The notes under the pieces are model-generated. The model was given only the letters and a program-made list of their open reading frames with translations. It ran no database searches and was not told the origin of the DNA. Below are positions 44,744 to 52,881 of a DNA stretch of 64,000 nt, piece by piece. A program made the position numbers and the translations under genes. The first letter of the stretch is position 1. Each line of letters opens with the position of its first letter. Origin of the DNA: Streptomyces sp. GQFP (GTDB taxonomy: Bacteria > Actinomycetota > Actinomycetes > Streptomycetales > Streptomycetaceae); contig NZ_CP089312.1 in assembly GCF_021545335.1 (NCBI RefSeq), positions 434,001 to 498,000 on the forward strand, read 5' to 3'.

Positions 44744-45644
44744 ATGCACTCCGTGCCCATCTCGCACACCCTGAACATCGGGATCCTGGCCCACGTCGAC
44801 GCCGGTAAGACCAGCCTCACCGAGCGGCTGCTGTTCGACGCGGGCGCGATCGACCGGCTCGGCAGCGTCGACTCAGGCGACACCCGTACGGACGACGGCG
44901 CGATCGAGCGGCAGCGCGGGATCACGATCCGCTCGGCGGTCGCCTCGTTCACTCAGGTTCGCCCTGCGATGCCCACGCCGGGGACACCTGCTGACCTGCT
45001 TTTCTGCTGGGGGTCCGGGGGTTATCCCCCGGGAAGATGCAGCACTGTCGGCGACACCCAGATCAACCTCATCGACACCCCGGGGCACTCCGACTTCGTC
45101 GCCGAGGTCGAGCGCGCCCTGGAGGTCCTGGACGGGGCGGTGCTGCTGCTGTCGGCCGTGGAGGGCGTCCAGGCGCAGACCCGCGTGCTGATGAGGACGC
45201 TGCGGCGGCTGCGGTGAGGACACGGTCCACGCGAGCCTGTCGGCCGGTCCGCGCGAGTGGCCGGTCACCGACTGCCGGGTCGTCCTCGTCCGCTCCGGGT
45301 TCATCGGGCCGCTCAGCACCGCCGCGGACTTCCGGGCGCTCACGCCGGTGGTGCTGCGCCGGGCGCTGGAACGGGCGGGGACGCGGGTGTACGAGCCGTA
45401 CCACGCCTTCGAGTTGGAGATCCCGTTCAGCGCGCTGGCGCCGGTTACCGGTCTGCTGGCGTCCCTCGGCGCAGAGTTCGGCCCGACCGAGGGAGGCGGG
45501 GCCACGGGAGGCGGGGAGACCTGGCAGCTGACCGGTGCGCTGGCGGCCCGGCGGGTGCGCGAGGCCGAGCTGCGGCTGCCGGGGCTGACGCACGGGGAGG
45601 GCGTGTGGTGGTCGCGCCCGTCGGGCGACCGCGCACTCCGGTAG
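44744..45644 (+). pseudogene. Ribosomal-protection tetracycline resistance (EF-G-like) pseudogene
   Basis: The N-terminal GTPase ([70 protein letters not shown]) is followed by a TGA. It then resumes one frame away in domain IV (EDTVHASLSAGPREWPVTDC, STAADFRALTPVVLRRALERAGTRVYEPYH) and continues to a domain V-like end. About 400 residues (domains II-III and parts of I and IV) are missing at 45211-45217. The GTPase part also carries a 93-bp in-frame insertion before the DTPGH motif. Intact relatives (OtrA, TetM type) are about 640 residues. Non-functional. Confidence 0.85.
44954..45046. mobile_element. 93-bp palindromic mini-insertion in the GTPase gene
   Basis: A 93-bp sequence splits the switch region, flanked by the 4-bp direct repeat CACT (44950-44953 and 45043-45046). 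It contains the hairpin CCGGGGG-TTAT-CCCCCGG (45015-45032). It adds 31 codons without a stop or frame change. It resembles GC-rich palindromic repeats normally seen between genes; MITE-like movement is inferred, not shown. Confidence 0.55.
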
Positions 45645-45741
45645 GCCCCCTCTCATTTGTCCCGATCCATCAACAGAGCGGTCTGACGGGGCATTTGGAG
45701 GGCATTCGGTTCAGTACGCAGGAAGAAAGGGGTCCGTCGCC

Positions 45742-46401
45742 ATGACGACGTCCATCAAGGCCGTGCGGCGCATGCCTGTTTGGGCCAAGGTACTGAGTGC
45801 CGTGGTGCTGGTGTTCGTGCTGTTGCTGGCCGGGCTACGGCTGGCGGTGCTTCCGGGGCTGGGGGACATCTTCGGCGAGGAGACGAACGACCGTTCAGGG
45901 CCCGCGCTCCTCGAATCGATCCAGGACATGAGCCGTTACGAAGCGGCGTCCGGCAACTTCCAGATCGTCGTGGACCTGGAGAAGGACACCAAGTATCTGC
46001 CCGACGCGATCAAGGGCACCCGGGTGCTCTATGTGGGTGCGGGCACGGTCGACTCCTATGTCGATCTCGGCAAGATCGCGAAGGACGACGTGACGGTCAA
46101 CGAGGACCGGACGACCGCGACGCTCCGGCTGCCGCACGCGGCACTCGGCAAGCCCTCGCTGAACCCCGACCGCTCCTATGCCGTCTCCAAGCAGCGCGGC
46201 ATCTTCGACCGGATAACCGATCTCTTCTCCGACAACCCGAACGACGAACAGGCCGTCCAGAAGCTGGCGGTCCGGCACATCGGCGACGCGGCGAAGGAAA
46301 GCGGTCTGACCGCGCGCGCCGAGGAGAACACGACCAGCATGCTCAAGGGTCTGCTCGCCTCCCTCGGCTTCACCACGGTGACCGTGACCTACGGCACCTG
46401 A
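45742..46401 (+). CDS. DUF4230 membrane-anchored protein
   Basis: 219 residues with one N-terminal membrane helix (about 17-37) and an outside DUF4230 domain (YEAASGNFQIVVDLEKDTKYLP, GTRVLYVGAGTVDSYVDLGKI, LRLPHAALGKPSLNPDRSY). Function unknown. It precedes a VanZ-like gene but is separated from it by a strong terminator hairpin. Confidence 0.85.
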   Translation: MTTSIKAVRRMPVWAKVLSAVVLVFVLLLAGLRLAVLPGLGDIFGEETNDRSGPALLESIQDMSRYEAASGNFQIVVDLEKDTKYLPDAIKGTRVLYVGAGTVDSYVDLGKIAKDDVTVNEDRTTATLRLPHAALGKPSLNPDRSYAVSKQRGIFDRITDLFSDNPNDEQAVQKLAVRHIGDAAKESGLTARAEENTTSMLKGLLASLGFTTVTVTYGT

Positions 46402-46407
46402 GGGAGA

Positions 46408-46443
46408 CCGGCCCGCCCGGGTCCCGGGATCCGGGCGGGCCGG
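46408..46443 (+). terminator. Strong hairpin terminator
   Basis: Perfect 13-bp arms CCGGCCCGCCCGG / CCGGGCGGGCCGG with a 10-nt loop, 6 bp after the DUF4230 stop. Confidence 0.8.
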
Positions 46444-46513
46444 AGCGGAGTCCCCGGCCTGATCGGGGGTAACCGCCGTTGCACGGGGGTCAGTTGAAGA
46501 CCGGAGGACGTTG

Positions 46514-47212
46514 ATGGCCCGATCAGCTCCGCGCTCCCTCGCCGCGCTGCGCCTGCGCCCCGCGAAGGCCGAGAGCAAGCCGCCCGAGACCTCGAAGGAG
46601 GCCACACTCAAGGCATCGTCGAAGTCGCCGTCGAAGTCCGCACCGAAGCCTGCGGCCAAGCCCGCGCCGAAGTCCCTTTCGAAGTTCCGGAGGACCCCGA
46701 AGACCTCACCGAAGGCCGCCCCGAAGCCGCCCGAGAAGGCTCCGCCGAAGCGCCGTCCGTTCGTCTTCCTGGCCCGGCTGCTGACGATTCTGTGCGCCTT
46801 CGTGTTCATGGTGGCGTTCGCCGTGATCCTGGCCCGGCTGACCCTTGAGCCGTCCCCGGCGTCCGCGGCGCTGACCCACACCAACCTGCATCCGGGCCGC
46901 TCGCTGCGCGCCTATCTGGACCAGCCCGAGATGCGGGACGCCATCCGGCAGATCGGCGGGAACGTGCTGCTCGGCGTGCCCTTCGGCCTCCTGGTGCCCA
47001 TCGTCCTGCCCAAGGCGCGGGGAGTCCTGCGGGTGCTGTTCCTGACCGCGACCGTCATGCTCATGGTCGAAGTGGCCCAGGGCGCGCTGGTCACCGGGCG
47101 CGCCTTCGACATCGACGACGTCATCCTCAACACGACAGGCGCGCTGATCGGGTACCTGCTCCTCGGCCGCCGGCTCAGCCGCGCGGTGCACGCACCGAAG
47201 AAACGGTCGTAG
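46514..47212 (+). CDS. VanZ-like membrane protein with histone-H1-like N-terminal tail
   Basis: 232 residues. Residues 18-81 are a disordered Lys/Pro/Ala/Ser tail with repeated K-P, S-K and A-P-K units, like bacterial histone-H1-type or PAKKA tails. The C-terminal part is a VanZ domain: membrane helix about 84-108, then NVLLGVPFGLLVPIVLP, VMLMVEVAQ and FDIDDVILNTTGALIGYLLL. VanZ proteins give low-level teicoplanin resistance in some bacteria; most are uncharacterised. ATG 46514 has GGAGG upstream; TTG 46511 is an alternative. Confidence 0.82.
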   Translation: MARSAPRSLAALRLRPAKAESKPPETSKEATLKASSKSPSKSAPKPAAKPAPKSLSKFRRTPKTSPKAAPKPPEKAPPKRRPFVFLARLLTILCAFVFMVAFAVILARLTLEPSPASAALTHTNLHPGRSLRAYLDQPEMRDAIRQIGGNVLLGVPFGLLVPIVLPKARGVLRVLFLTATVMLMVEVAQGALVTGRAFDIDDVILNTTGALIGYLLLGRRLSRAVHAPKKRS

Positions 47213-47455
47213 CTATCTCTGCCTTCTGGTCCAGGTGAGTTTGTCGCCGCCGACCCAGCGGATCATGTCCGGATCGTCGAGATCGTGGACCGTGATGCCG
47301 GCCGCGGCGGCGACCACCAGTACATCGGTGAGCGCCCGCGCCGCACCGACCACCTCGCCGTCGATCTCGATGATGCGGAACGGCGGCACGCCCGGCTGCA
47401 CCCCGAGCACCATGATCCGCGGGTGAGCGATGTACGGGCTCCCGATTTCGGTCAT
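47213..47455 (-). CDS. Conserved small hypothetical protein
   Basis: 80 residues, alpha/beta character: PGVPPFRIIEIDGEVVGAARALTDVLVVAAAAGITVHDLDDPDMIRWVGG. No cysteine, no signal or membrane segment. Its stop abuts the VanZ stop (convergent, zero gap). Family not recognised. Confidence 0.6.
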   Translation of the reverse strand: MTEIGSPYIAHPRIMVLGVQPGVPPFRIIEIDGEVVGAARALTDVLVVAAAAGITVHDLDDPDMIRWVGGDKLTWTRRQR

Positions 47456-47579
47456 GCATAGAGCGTAGAGCGAATCCGGCCATCATGTACCGGCCACGAG
47501 AGGGGTCGGCGGCACCGCCTCCGCCCCTTCCGTGGTGCGGGCCCGCCGAGCCCGCGCCACGCTGGAGACGGAGGTGACG

Positions 47580-48668
47580 ATGGCGATGTCACTGGATCCC
47601 GTCGAGGCGCTGGACCGGATCGCCTTCCTGCTGGAGCGTTCCCTGGCTCCCACGTATCGCGTACGGGCGTTCCGTACCGCGATCGACGTGCTGACGGAGC
47701 TGTCCCCGGAGGAGATCCGGCAGCGGGCCGACACCGGCACGCTGGAGTCCCTCAAGGGCATCGGCCCGAAGACGGCGCAGGTGGTGCGTGAGTCGCTGGC
47801 CGGGCAGGTGCCCGCCTACCTGGAGAAACTGGAGCGCGAGCAGGGGGTGACCCCGCCTCTCGGGGACGGGGAACGCCTCCGGGCGCTACTGCGCGGGGAC
47901 TGTCATCTGCACTCCGACTGGTCGGACGGCGGCAGCCCGATCGAGGAGATGGGCCGTACGGCGGCGCGGCTCGGGCACGAGTGGGCAGTGCTCACCGATC
48001 ACTCACTGCGCCTCACGGTGGCGCGGGGCCTGACCGCCGACCGCCTGCGCGAGCAACTGACGGTGATCGAGGAACTCAACGCGACCTGGGCGCCCTTCCG
48101 GCTGCTCACCGGCATCGAGTGCGACATCCTCGACGACGGCTCCCTGGACCAGGACCCGGACCTTCTGGAACTGCTGGACGTCGTGGTGGTGTCCGTGCAC
48201 TCCAAGCTGCGTATGGACGCCCGCTCGATGACCCGCCGGATGGTGGCCGCCGTACGCAATCCGCTGTCGGACGTGCTCGGGCACTGCACCGGGCGGCTGC
48301 TGGTGGGGCGGGAGCCCCGGGGTGGCGGTGGCGGACGGGGCGAGCGGGGCGGAGGCAAGGCACGACCGGAGTCGCAGTTCGACGCGGACGCGGTCTTCAC
48401 CGCCTGCGCCGAGACGGGCACGGCCCTGGAGATCAACAGCCGCCCGGAACGCCTGGACCCACCACGCCGCCTGCTACGACAGGCCGTCGCGGCAGGCACC
48501 CTCTTCTCGATCGACACCGACGCACACGCCCCCGGCCAGCTGGACTGGCAGATCCACGGCTGCGCCCGCGCGGAGGAGTGCGAGGTACCGGCCGAACGGG
48601 TGGTCACGACCTGGCCGGTGGAAGCGCTGCTGGCGTGGTCGCGGGAGCGCGAGCTGCCATCGGCCTGA
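47580..48668 (+). CDS. PHP-domain phosphoesterase with helix-hairpin-helix (PolX C-terminal type)
   Basis: 362 residues. The N-terminal DNA-polymerase-beta-like 8-kDa/HhH part (DRIAFLLERSLAPTYRVRAFRTA, LKGIGPKTAQVVRESL) is followed by a PHP metallo-phosphoesterase domain with GDCHLHSDWSDG, VLTDHS, TGIECDIL, VVVSVHS, GHCTGR, LEINSRP and IDTDAH, so the metal ligands are present. It lacks the polymerase catalytic core of full PolX. It contains a Gly/Arg loop near residue 245. Probably a DNA end-processing or nucleotide phosphoesterase. Start ATG 47580 has GGAGG 5 bases upstream; ATG 47586 is possible. Confidence 0.87.
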   Translation: MAMSLDPVEALDRIAFLLERSLAPTYRVRAFRTAIDVLTELSPEEIRQRADTGTLESLKGIGPKTAQVVRESLAGQVPAYLEKLEREQGVTPPLGDGERLRALLRGDCHLHSDWSDGGSPIEEMGRTAARLGHEWAVLTDHSLRLTVARGLTADRLREQLTVIEELNATWAPFRLLTGIECDILDDGSLDQDPDLLELLDVVVVSVHSKLRMDARSMTRRMVAAVRNPLSDVLGHCTGRLLVGREPRGGGGGRGERGGGKARPESQFDADAVFTACAETGTALEINSRPERLDPPRRLLRQAVAAGTLFSIDTDAHAPGQLDWQIHGCARAEECEVPAERVVTTWPVEALLAWSRERELPSA

Positions 48669-48745
48669 GTGCCTGTCCGGCGGATCGTTCCGGTGACCGG
48701 GGCGGTGGGGACGCGGTGTCGCTCGGCAGCGGGCGCGCTCCCGCG

Positions 48746-49040
48746 CAGCGGCCTTGCCGGCAGCTGCCGGCTCCGCCGGGCTCACGTCCGCGGATGAGTC
48801 GCTCGCGGAAGCGCCGACTGCGAGCGGACTGAGGCCCCCTCCGTCGGCGGGCACACTCTCCCGGACGGACCCCAGCGGCGTTGCCGTCGCCTGCCGGCTC
48901 CGCCAGGACCATGTCCGCCCACAAGGCACTCGCGGAAGCGCCCACTGCCGCCCCGGGCCGAGGCCCCGTCCGGCGACCGGCGCACGCCCCCGACGGGCCC
49001 CGGCGGCGTTGTCGCCGACCAAGGCTCACGTTCGGCCATG
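48746..49040. repeat. Degenerate 127-bp tandem repeat
   Basis: About 2.3 units of period 127 bp. CAGCGG(C)(C/G)TTGCCG at 48746 recurs at 48873 and in part at 49000. CTCGCGGAAGCGCC at 48802 recurs at 48929. Fills the 475-bp gap 48669-49143. No coding signal continues through all units. Confidence 0.7.
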
Positions 49041-49105
49041 AAGCGCAGCCCGCGGTCCCCCGGCCTCGTCCGGCTGGTCGGCGTCAGGCAGGGCGGTGGT
49101 GTCTC

Positions 49106-49136
49106 TTGACTTCGAGCGTGCTCCAATTCGTAGCGT
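49106..49136 (+). promoter_or_regulatory. MerR-type promoter with 19-bp spacer
   Basis: TTGACT (49106-49111) and TAGCGT (49131-49136) are separated by 19 bp. The spacer holds the dyad TTCGAGCGTGCTCCAA (49111-49126, one mismatch). The overlong spacer with an internal dyad is the hallmark of MerR-activated promoters. The predicted start point falls at or one base before the ATG at 49144. Confidence 0.72.
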
Positions 49137-49143
49137 GCTGTGC

Positions 49144-50106
49144 ATGACCACCGCACAGCACAAGATCGGCTCGGGCTTCGATGCCCGGAGCACCGCCGAC
49201 GACGTCCTCGCGGGCATCGACCTCTCCGGGAAGCTCGCCCTTGTCACGGGCGGCTACTCGGGCCTCGGCCTGGAGACCACCCGTGCCCTCACCAAGGCGG
49301 GCGCGCGGGTCGTCGTACCCGCCCGCCGTCCGGAGCACGCGCGAGAGGAGCTGACCGGCGTCGAGGGTGTCGAGGTGGACGCACTCGACCTCGGCGACCT
49401 GGACAGCGTGCGCGCCTTCGCCGAGCGCTTCCTCGCCTCCGGGCGCCCCCTCGACCTCGTGATCGACAACGCCGGGATCATGGCCTGCCCCGAGACCAGG
49501 GTCGGCCCCGGCTGGGAGGCCCAGTTCGCGACGAACCACCTCGGCCACTTCGCGCTCGTCAACCGGCTGTGGCCGGCCATCGCTCCCGGCGGCGCACGCG
49601 TCGTCTCCGTCTCCTCGCGCGGCCACCACTTCTCCGGCATCCGCTGGGACGACATCCATTGGCAGCACGGCTACGACAAGTGGGAGGCGTACGGCCAGGC
49701 CAAGACGGCCAACGTCCTGTTCGCCGTCCACCTGGACAAGCTCGGCCGCGACGCCGGCGTACGGGCCTTCTCGCTCCACCCCGGCGCCATCTTCACCCCG
49801 CTCCAGCGTCACATCCCGATCGCCGAGCAGATCGAACGCGGGTGGCGGGACGCCGAGGGCAACGCGCTCGACCCTGAGGGCTTCAAGACGCCCGAGCAGG
49901 GTGCGGCCACTCAGGTGTGGGCCGCTACGTCCCCGCAGCTGGCGGGGATGGGCGGGGTCTACTGCGAGGACTGCGATGTCGCTGAACCCGCCACGCCGGG
50001 GGATCAGACCAGTGGGGTGCGGGATTATGCGGTTGATTCGGAGTCGGCGGCGCGGTTGTGGGAGGTGTCGGCCGAGTTGACCGGGGTGAACGCGTTCTCT
50101 GCGTGA
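49144..50106 (+). CDS. Short-chain dehydrogenase/reductase
   Basis: 320-residue SDR, close to the retinol-dehydrogenase/WWOX-like group. Cofactor motif ALVTGGYSGLGLETTRAL, NNAG-equivalent DNAGIMACP, catalytic Ser in VSVSSRGHHFSG, and Y-x3-K in YGQAKTANV. No Shine-Dalgarno sequence lies before the ATG, consistent with the leaderless transcript predicted from the MerR-type promoter. The substrate is unknown. A MerR regulator is not adjacent in the window. Confidence 0.9.
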   Translation: MTTAQHKIGSGFDARSTADDVLAGIDLSGKLALVTGGYSGLGLETTRALTKAGARVVVPARRPEHAREELTGVEGVEVDALDLGDLDSVRAFAERFLASGRPLDLVIDNAGIMACPETRVGPGWEAQFATNHLGHFALVNRLWPAIAPGGARVVSVSSRGHHFSGIRWDDIHWQHGYDKWEAYGQAKTANVLFAVHLDKLGRDAGVRAFSLHPGAIFTPLQRHIPIAEQIERGWRDAEGNALDPEGFKTPEQGAATQVWAATSPQLAGMGGVYCEDCDVAEPATPGDQTSGVRDYAVDSESAARLWEVSAELTGVNAFSA

Positions 50107-50124
50107 GCGCTCCGGGGGGTGGGT

Positions 50125-50189
50125 CGTTTGTTTGGTGCAGGCCGGTGGGGGCTGGTCGCGCAGTTCCCCGCGCCCCTATCGGGGCGCGG
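50125..50189. repeat. Dispersed intergenic repeat family B, copy 2
   Basis: Same core as 36089-36152 (GGCCGGTGGGGGCTGGTC then CGCAGTTCCCCGCGCCCC), closing in the hairpin CCGCGCCCC-TATC-GGGGCGCGG (50168-50189). It follows the SDR stop and may act as its terminator. Confidence 0.8.
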
Positions 50190-50235
50190 TGCGCGCCCGA
50201 GCCCCCAAAAAAAGCCGCCCCCCGTTCCAGTGCCG

Positions 50236-50898
50236 TCAGGCGTGCCTGGGGGCCAGCTCCTTGGGGCCGTACAGTGCCGTCGGGGCTCCTGTCGTCAGGG
50301 CCCAGTAGCGGTCGCCGTAGGACCAGTGCCACCACTCCGTGGGGTAGTTGACCAGGCCGGCCTCGCTGAGGGCCTTGCCGAGGATCTCTCGGTGGGTGCG
50401 GGCCTTGGCGTCGATGTTGGTGGCGTGGGTGTAACAGGCGCCCGCGCTGTCCTCGGGGTTGGCGTTCATGGCTGTGCCCAGGTCGAGTTCGTGGCCGTCG
50501 GTGTCGGCGAGGGTCAGGTCGACGGCGGCACCCGCGCTGTGCGGGGCGATCTCGGGCGGGGAGACATAGCGACTGGCCGCGGAACGGAGGCGGTCCTCGG
50601 GCCAGTCCGGGTGCTGGGCGCGCAGTTCGGCGGAGTACTCGTCGAAGTAGCGGCGTTGCAGGGCGGGCGGCCGGTAGCCCTCGACGAACAGCAGCCGGAT
50701 GCCGTCGGGAAGCAGTGCCTGCGCGTCGAGCAGCCGGCCGAGGACGCCCTGCCGCAGGTGGAACTGGGCGCCGCCGGACGCGTGTTGCTGCCTGTCGTCG
50801 GTGAGCAGGGCGCCTCGCACGTCCACGAGCGGGTCGCCGCTCTCTTCGACGGGTACGGCGGCCACCTTCGCGTCGGACATCAGGATGATCTCACTCAT
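50236..50898 (-). CDS. VanX-type D-alanyl-D-alanine dipeptidase
   Basis: 220-residue M15 metallopeptidase. Zinc ligands H120 and D127 (APHSAGAAVDLTL) and H191 (EWWHWS), base Glu188, and R76 (VEGYRPP) all match VanX. It hydrolyses free D-Ala-D-Ala or related dipeptides in the cytoplasm. No vanHA or vanRS genes are near, so it is probably a peptidoglycan-recycling enzyme rather than part of a glycopeptide resistance cluster. Confidence 0.92.
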   Translation of the reverse strand: MSEIILMSDAKVAAVPVEESGDPLVDVRGALLTDDRQQHASGGAQFHLRQGVLGRLLDAQALLPDGIRLLFVEGYRPPALQRRYFDEYSAELRAQHPDWPEDRLRSAASRYVSPPEIAPHSAGAAVDLTLADTDGHELDLGTAMNANPEDSAGACYTHATNIDAKARTHREILGKALSEAGLVNYPTEWWHWSYGDRYWALTTGAPTALYGPKELAPRHA

Positions 50899-50952
50899 GG
50901 CACGATCATCTCGCGCCGGCCCCGGCTCCGGGATCGGGTTCGGGGCCGGGGT

Positions 50953-51679
50953 TCAGGCGGCGAAACCGACGTTCGTGACGTACTCGTACTGGCCCCACTG
51001 GGAGCCGAGGTCGACGATCTGGTCGGTCCAGGCGTCGTCGAAGGCCTGGGTGTCGCCGGTGGACCAGGCCTCGACGAGCAGGTCCCAGTGCCGGATGTTG
51101 AGGGTGCGGAACTCGACCACGCGCTGGCGCGGCCGGTCCACCTGGGACTGGTTGAGGGGGTGCAGTTCGACTCGCGTGCCCCGGCCCCGGGCGTTGAGCC
51201 GCCCGACGAGATACCGGGCGACGTTCTGACGGCGGACCGTCCAGTACGCCGTCTCGATCTTCTCCAGGTTCCGCTTCGACGGGCTGCGTCTGCCCTCCAG
51301 CCACGCCTTGAGCGTACGGTCGGTGACCGTCAGCCCCGCCTCCCGTGCCGCCGACCTGGCATGGTCGGTACGCGTGAGGTAGTGCAGCGACGGCGGCGGT
51401 TGCAGGGGCTGCGGGTTTCGCGGTCGTGGGAGGCTCACTGGCCGTGGCCGCGTACGCGCCCCGTCGAGGAAGTAGGCGTACTTCTCGCGCACTTCGCCGC
51501 TGGGGTCCCGCCCCGACTCCCACCCCCCGGCAGTGGAGGGACTCACGCCGAGGGCCTGCGCCACCTGGGCGCGCGAGAGGTTCAGCCCTTCCCGCAGCCC
51601 GCGCCGCACCTCGACCGAGGGCCGGCACCTCCTGGCGGGCACCGGCCAGCAGGGCGTCGATCGCGCCGAAGTCCGTCAT
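50953..51679 (-). CDS. XRE-like DNA-binding protein with apparent N-terminal frameshift
   Basis: The main part (GTG 51642 to the stop, 229 codons) has an XRE helix-turn-helix (LNLSRAQVAQALGVSPSTAGGWESGRD). A second HTH-like region follows, ARSAAREAGLTVTDRTLKAWLEG...LEKIETAYWTVRRQNVA, loosely reminiscent of the DNA-binding part of Streptomyces telomere proteins. A conserved C-terminus (WTDQIVDLGSQWGQYEYVTNVGF) ends it. A better N-terminus, MTDFGAIDALLAGARQEVP, starts at ATG 51679 in another frame; one surplus G in CCGGCCC near 51637 would join them. GTG 51642 has no RBS. Role unknown; plasmid/ICE-like regulators look similar. Confidence 0.65.
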
Positions 51680-51754
51680 CGGGCCACCGACCACCGCACA
51701 CGTTCTCCCAAAGACAGTTGCACCGCACCAGACAACGCACTGCGACACACCGAA

Positions 51755-52726
51755 CTAGCGCGGGCGGCGCGCCCGTGGGAGATCTCCCAAGGCTCCCGTC
51801 AGCGCAGGCCCGACCACCTTCCGTGCCCACTCCTTGCGCTCCTCCCCCATCTCCCGGGGCACCACCTCGGTCAGCATGATCAGGTACAGGTAGGAGCAGT
51901 ACAGAGCGATCCGCCGACAGACCCCCTCATCGAACTCGACCTGTCCTCCGGCATCCCGATAGCCCCGCAGAAACGCCTCGTCGCCCCGGATGTCCTCCAG
52001 CAGCGCCAGCGACACGAAGTCGGCCACCGGATCGCCCCAGAACATGCGCTCGCCGTCGATGAGGCCACCGATGCGCGGCGCCCCGGCCGAGCGGTCGACC
52101 AGGATGTTCCCCTGCCAGAGGTCGAAGTGGACCAGGTGGGGCACGGTGACCTCGTCGAGGGCGTCGTACGCGTCCCGGGCGGTGCGGGCCACCTCGTCCA
52201 CCGGGACCGGCAGCCACGCGCCGTAGCGAACGGCGTCGTCGAGCACCGCGTCGAACATCGTCGTGAAGGCGGTACGCCAGTCGGGGGCGAGGGGGCCGAG
52301 GGCGCCGGAGGGGTAGCCGTAGGCCGATCCGGTGACCGTGTGCAGGCGGGCCACCAGGCCGCCCAGCTCACCCCTCAGGAGCACGCGCTCGGCATCGGTC
52401 GGGGAGTCGTCCCAGGGGTCGCCCGGGCAGGCGGTCATCAGCAGATGGCCGTCGCCGAGGGCCACGAGACTCGGCGACGGTACGCCGACCTCGCCGGCGG
52501 CGCGGTAGAACTCCGCCTCGGAGACGAGCAGTCGGACCTCGTGACTGAGCCCCGGTACCGTCTCCGGCGGCGGGACCTTCAGGACGTACCGGCTGCCGTC
52601 GGCCAGCCGAAGCTCCTCGACGGCGTTGTACGTCCCACCGGTGAGCGGACGGCAGCCCACGAGGCTGTCCGGCGGCAACCCCGCCGATATGAGGATCTGT
52701 CTGGCCCGCTCCCACGAATCGGTCAC
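51755..52726 (-). CDS. Aminoglycoside phosphotransferase-fold kinase
   Basis: 323-residue APH/choline-kinase-fold protein. ATP-binding lobe TGGTYNAVEELRLADGSRYVLKVP with the conserved Lys; catalytic loop HFDLWQGNILVD with Asp and Asn; DFG-equivalent LIDGERMFWGDPVADF. The GTG at 52726 is chosen because GGAG lies about 6 bases upstream and the homology starts there. The phosphorylated substrate (antibiotic, sugar or metabolite) cannot be told. Confidence 0.85.
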   Translation of the reverse strand: MTDSWERARQILISAGLPPDSLVGCRPLTGGTYNAVEELRLADGSRYVLKVPPPETVPGLSHEVRLLVSEAEFYRAAGEVGVPSPSLVALGDGHLLMTACPGDPWDDSPTDAERVLLRGELGGLVARLHTVTGSAYGYPSGALGPLAPDWRTAFTTMFDAVLDDAVRYGAWLPVPVDEVARTARDAYDALDEVTVPHLVHFDLWQGNILVDRSAGAPRIGGLIDGERMFWGDPVADFVSLALLEDIRGDEAFLRGYRDAGGQVEFDEGVCRRIALYCSYLYLIMLTEVVPREMGEERKEWARKVVGPALTGALGDLPRARRPR

Positions 52727-52881
52727 CGTCTCCGTGCCTCCCCTGTCTCGACCGGCCGCGTCCGCGCCCTGCGAGCGGCCCCGGAACAGAGTACGGAAGC
52801 AGGGGCGGAACGGATCGGGAACCGGACCCGTCCGCCACAGGACAGGCCAGCTGTGCAGGGACATTCTGGACCCTTTGCCGC

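Noticed and set aside
44954..45046. Mini-intein in the EF-G-like GTPase
   Set aside because: Only 31 residues, no Cys/Ser-His-Asn splice junction, and flanked by a 4-bp direct repeat with a GC palindrome; a small DNA element fits better.
50236..50898. Vancomycin resistance cluster (vanX plus the VanZ-like gene at 46514)
   Set aside because: No vanH, vanA/B or vanRS genes are present and the two genes are unlinked; lone VanX and VanZ-like genes are common in Streptomyces.
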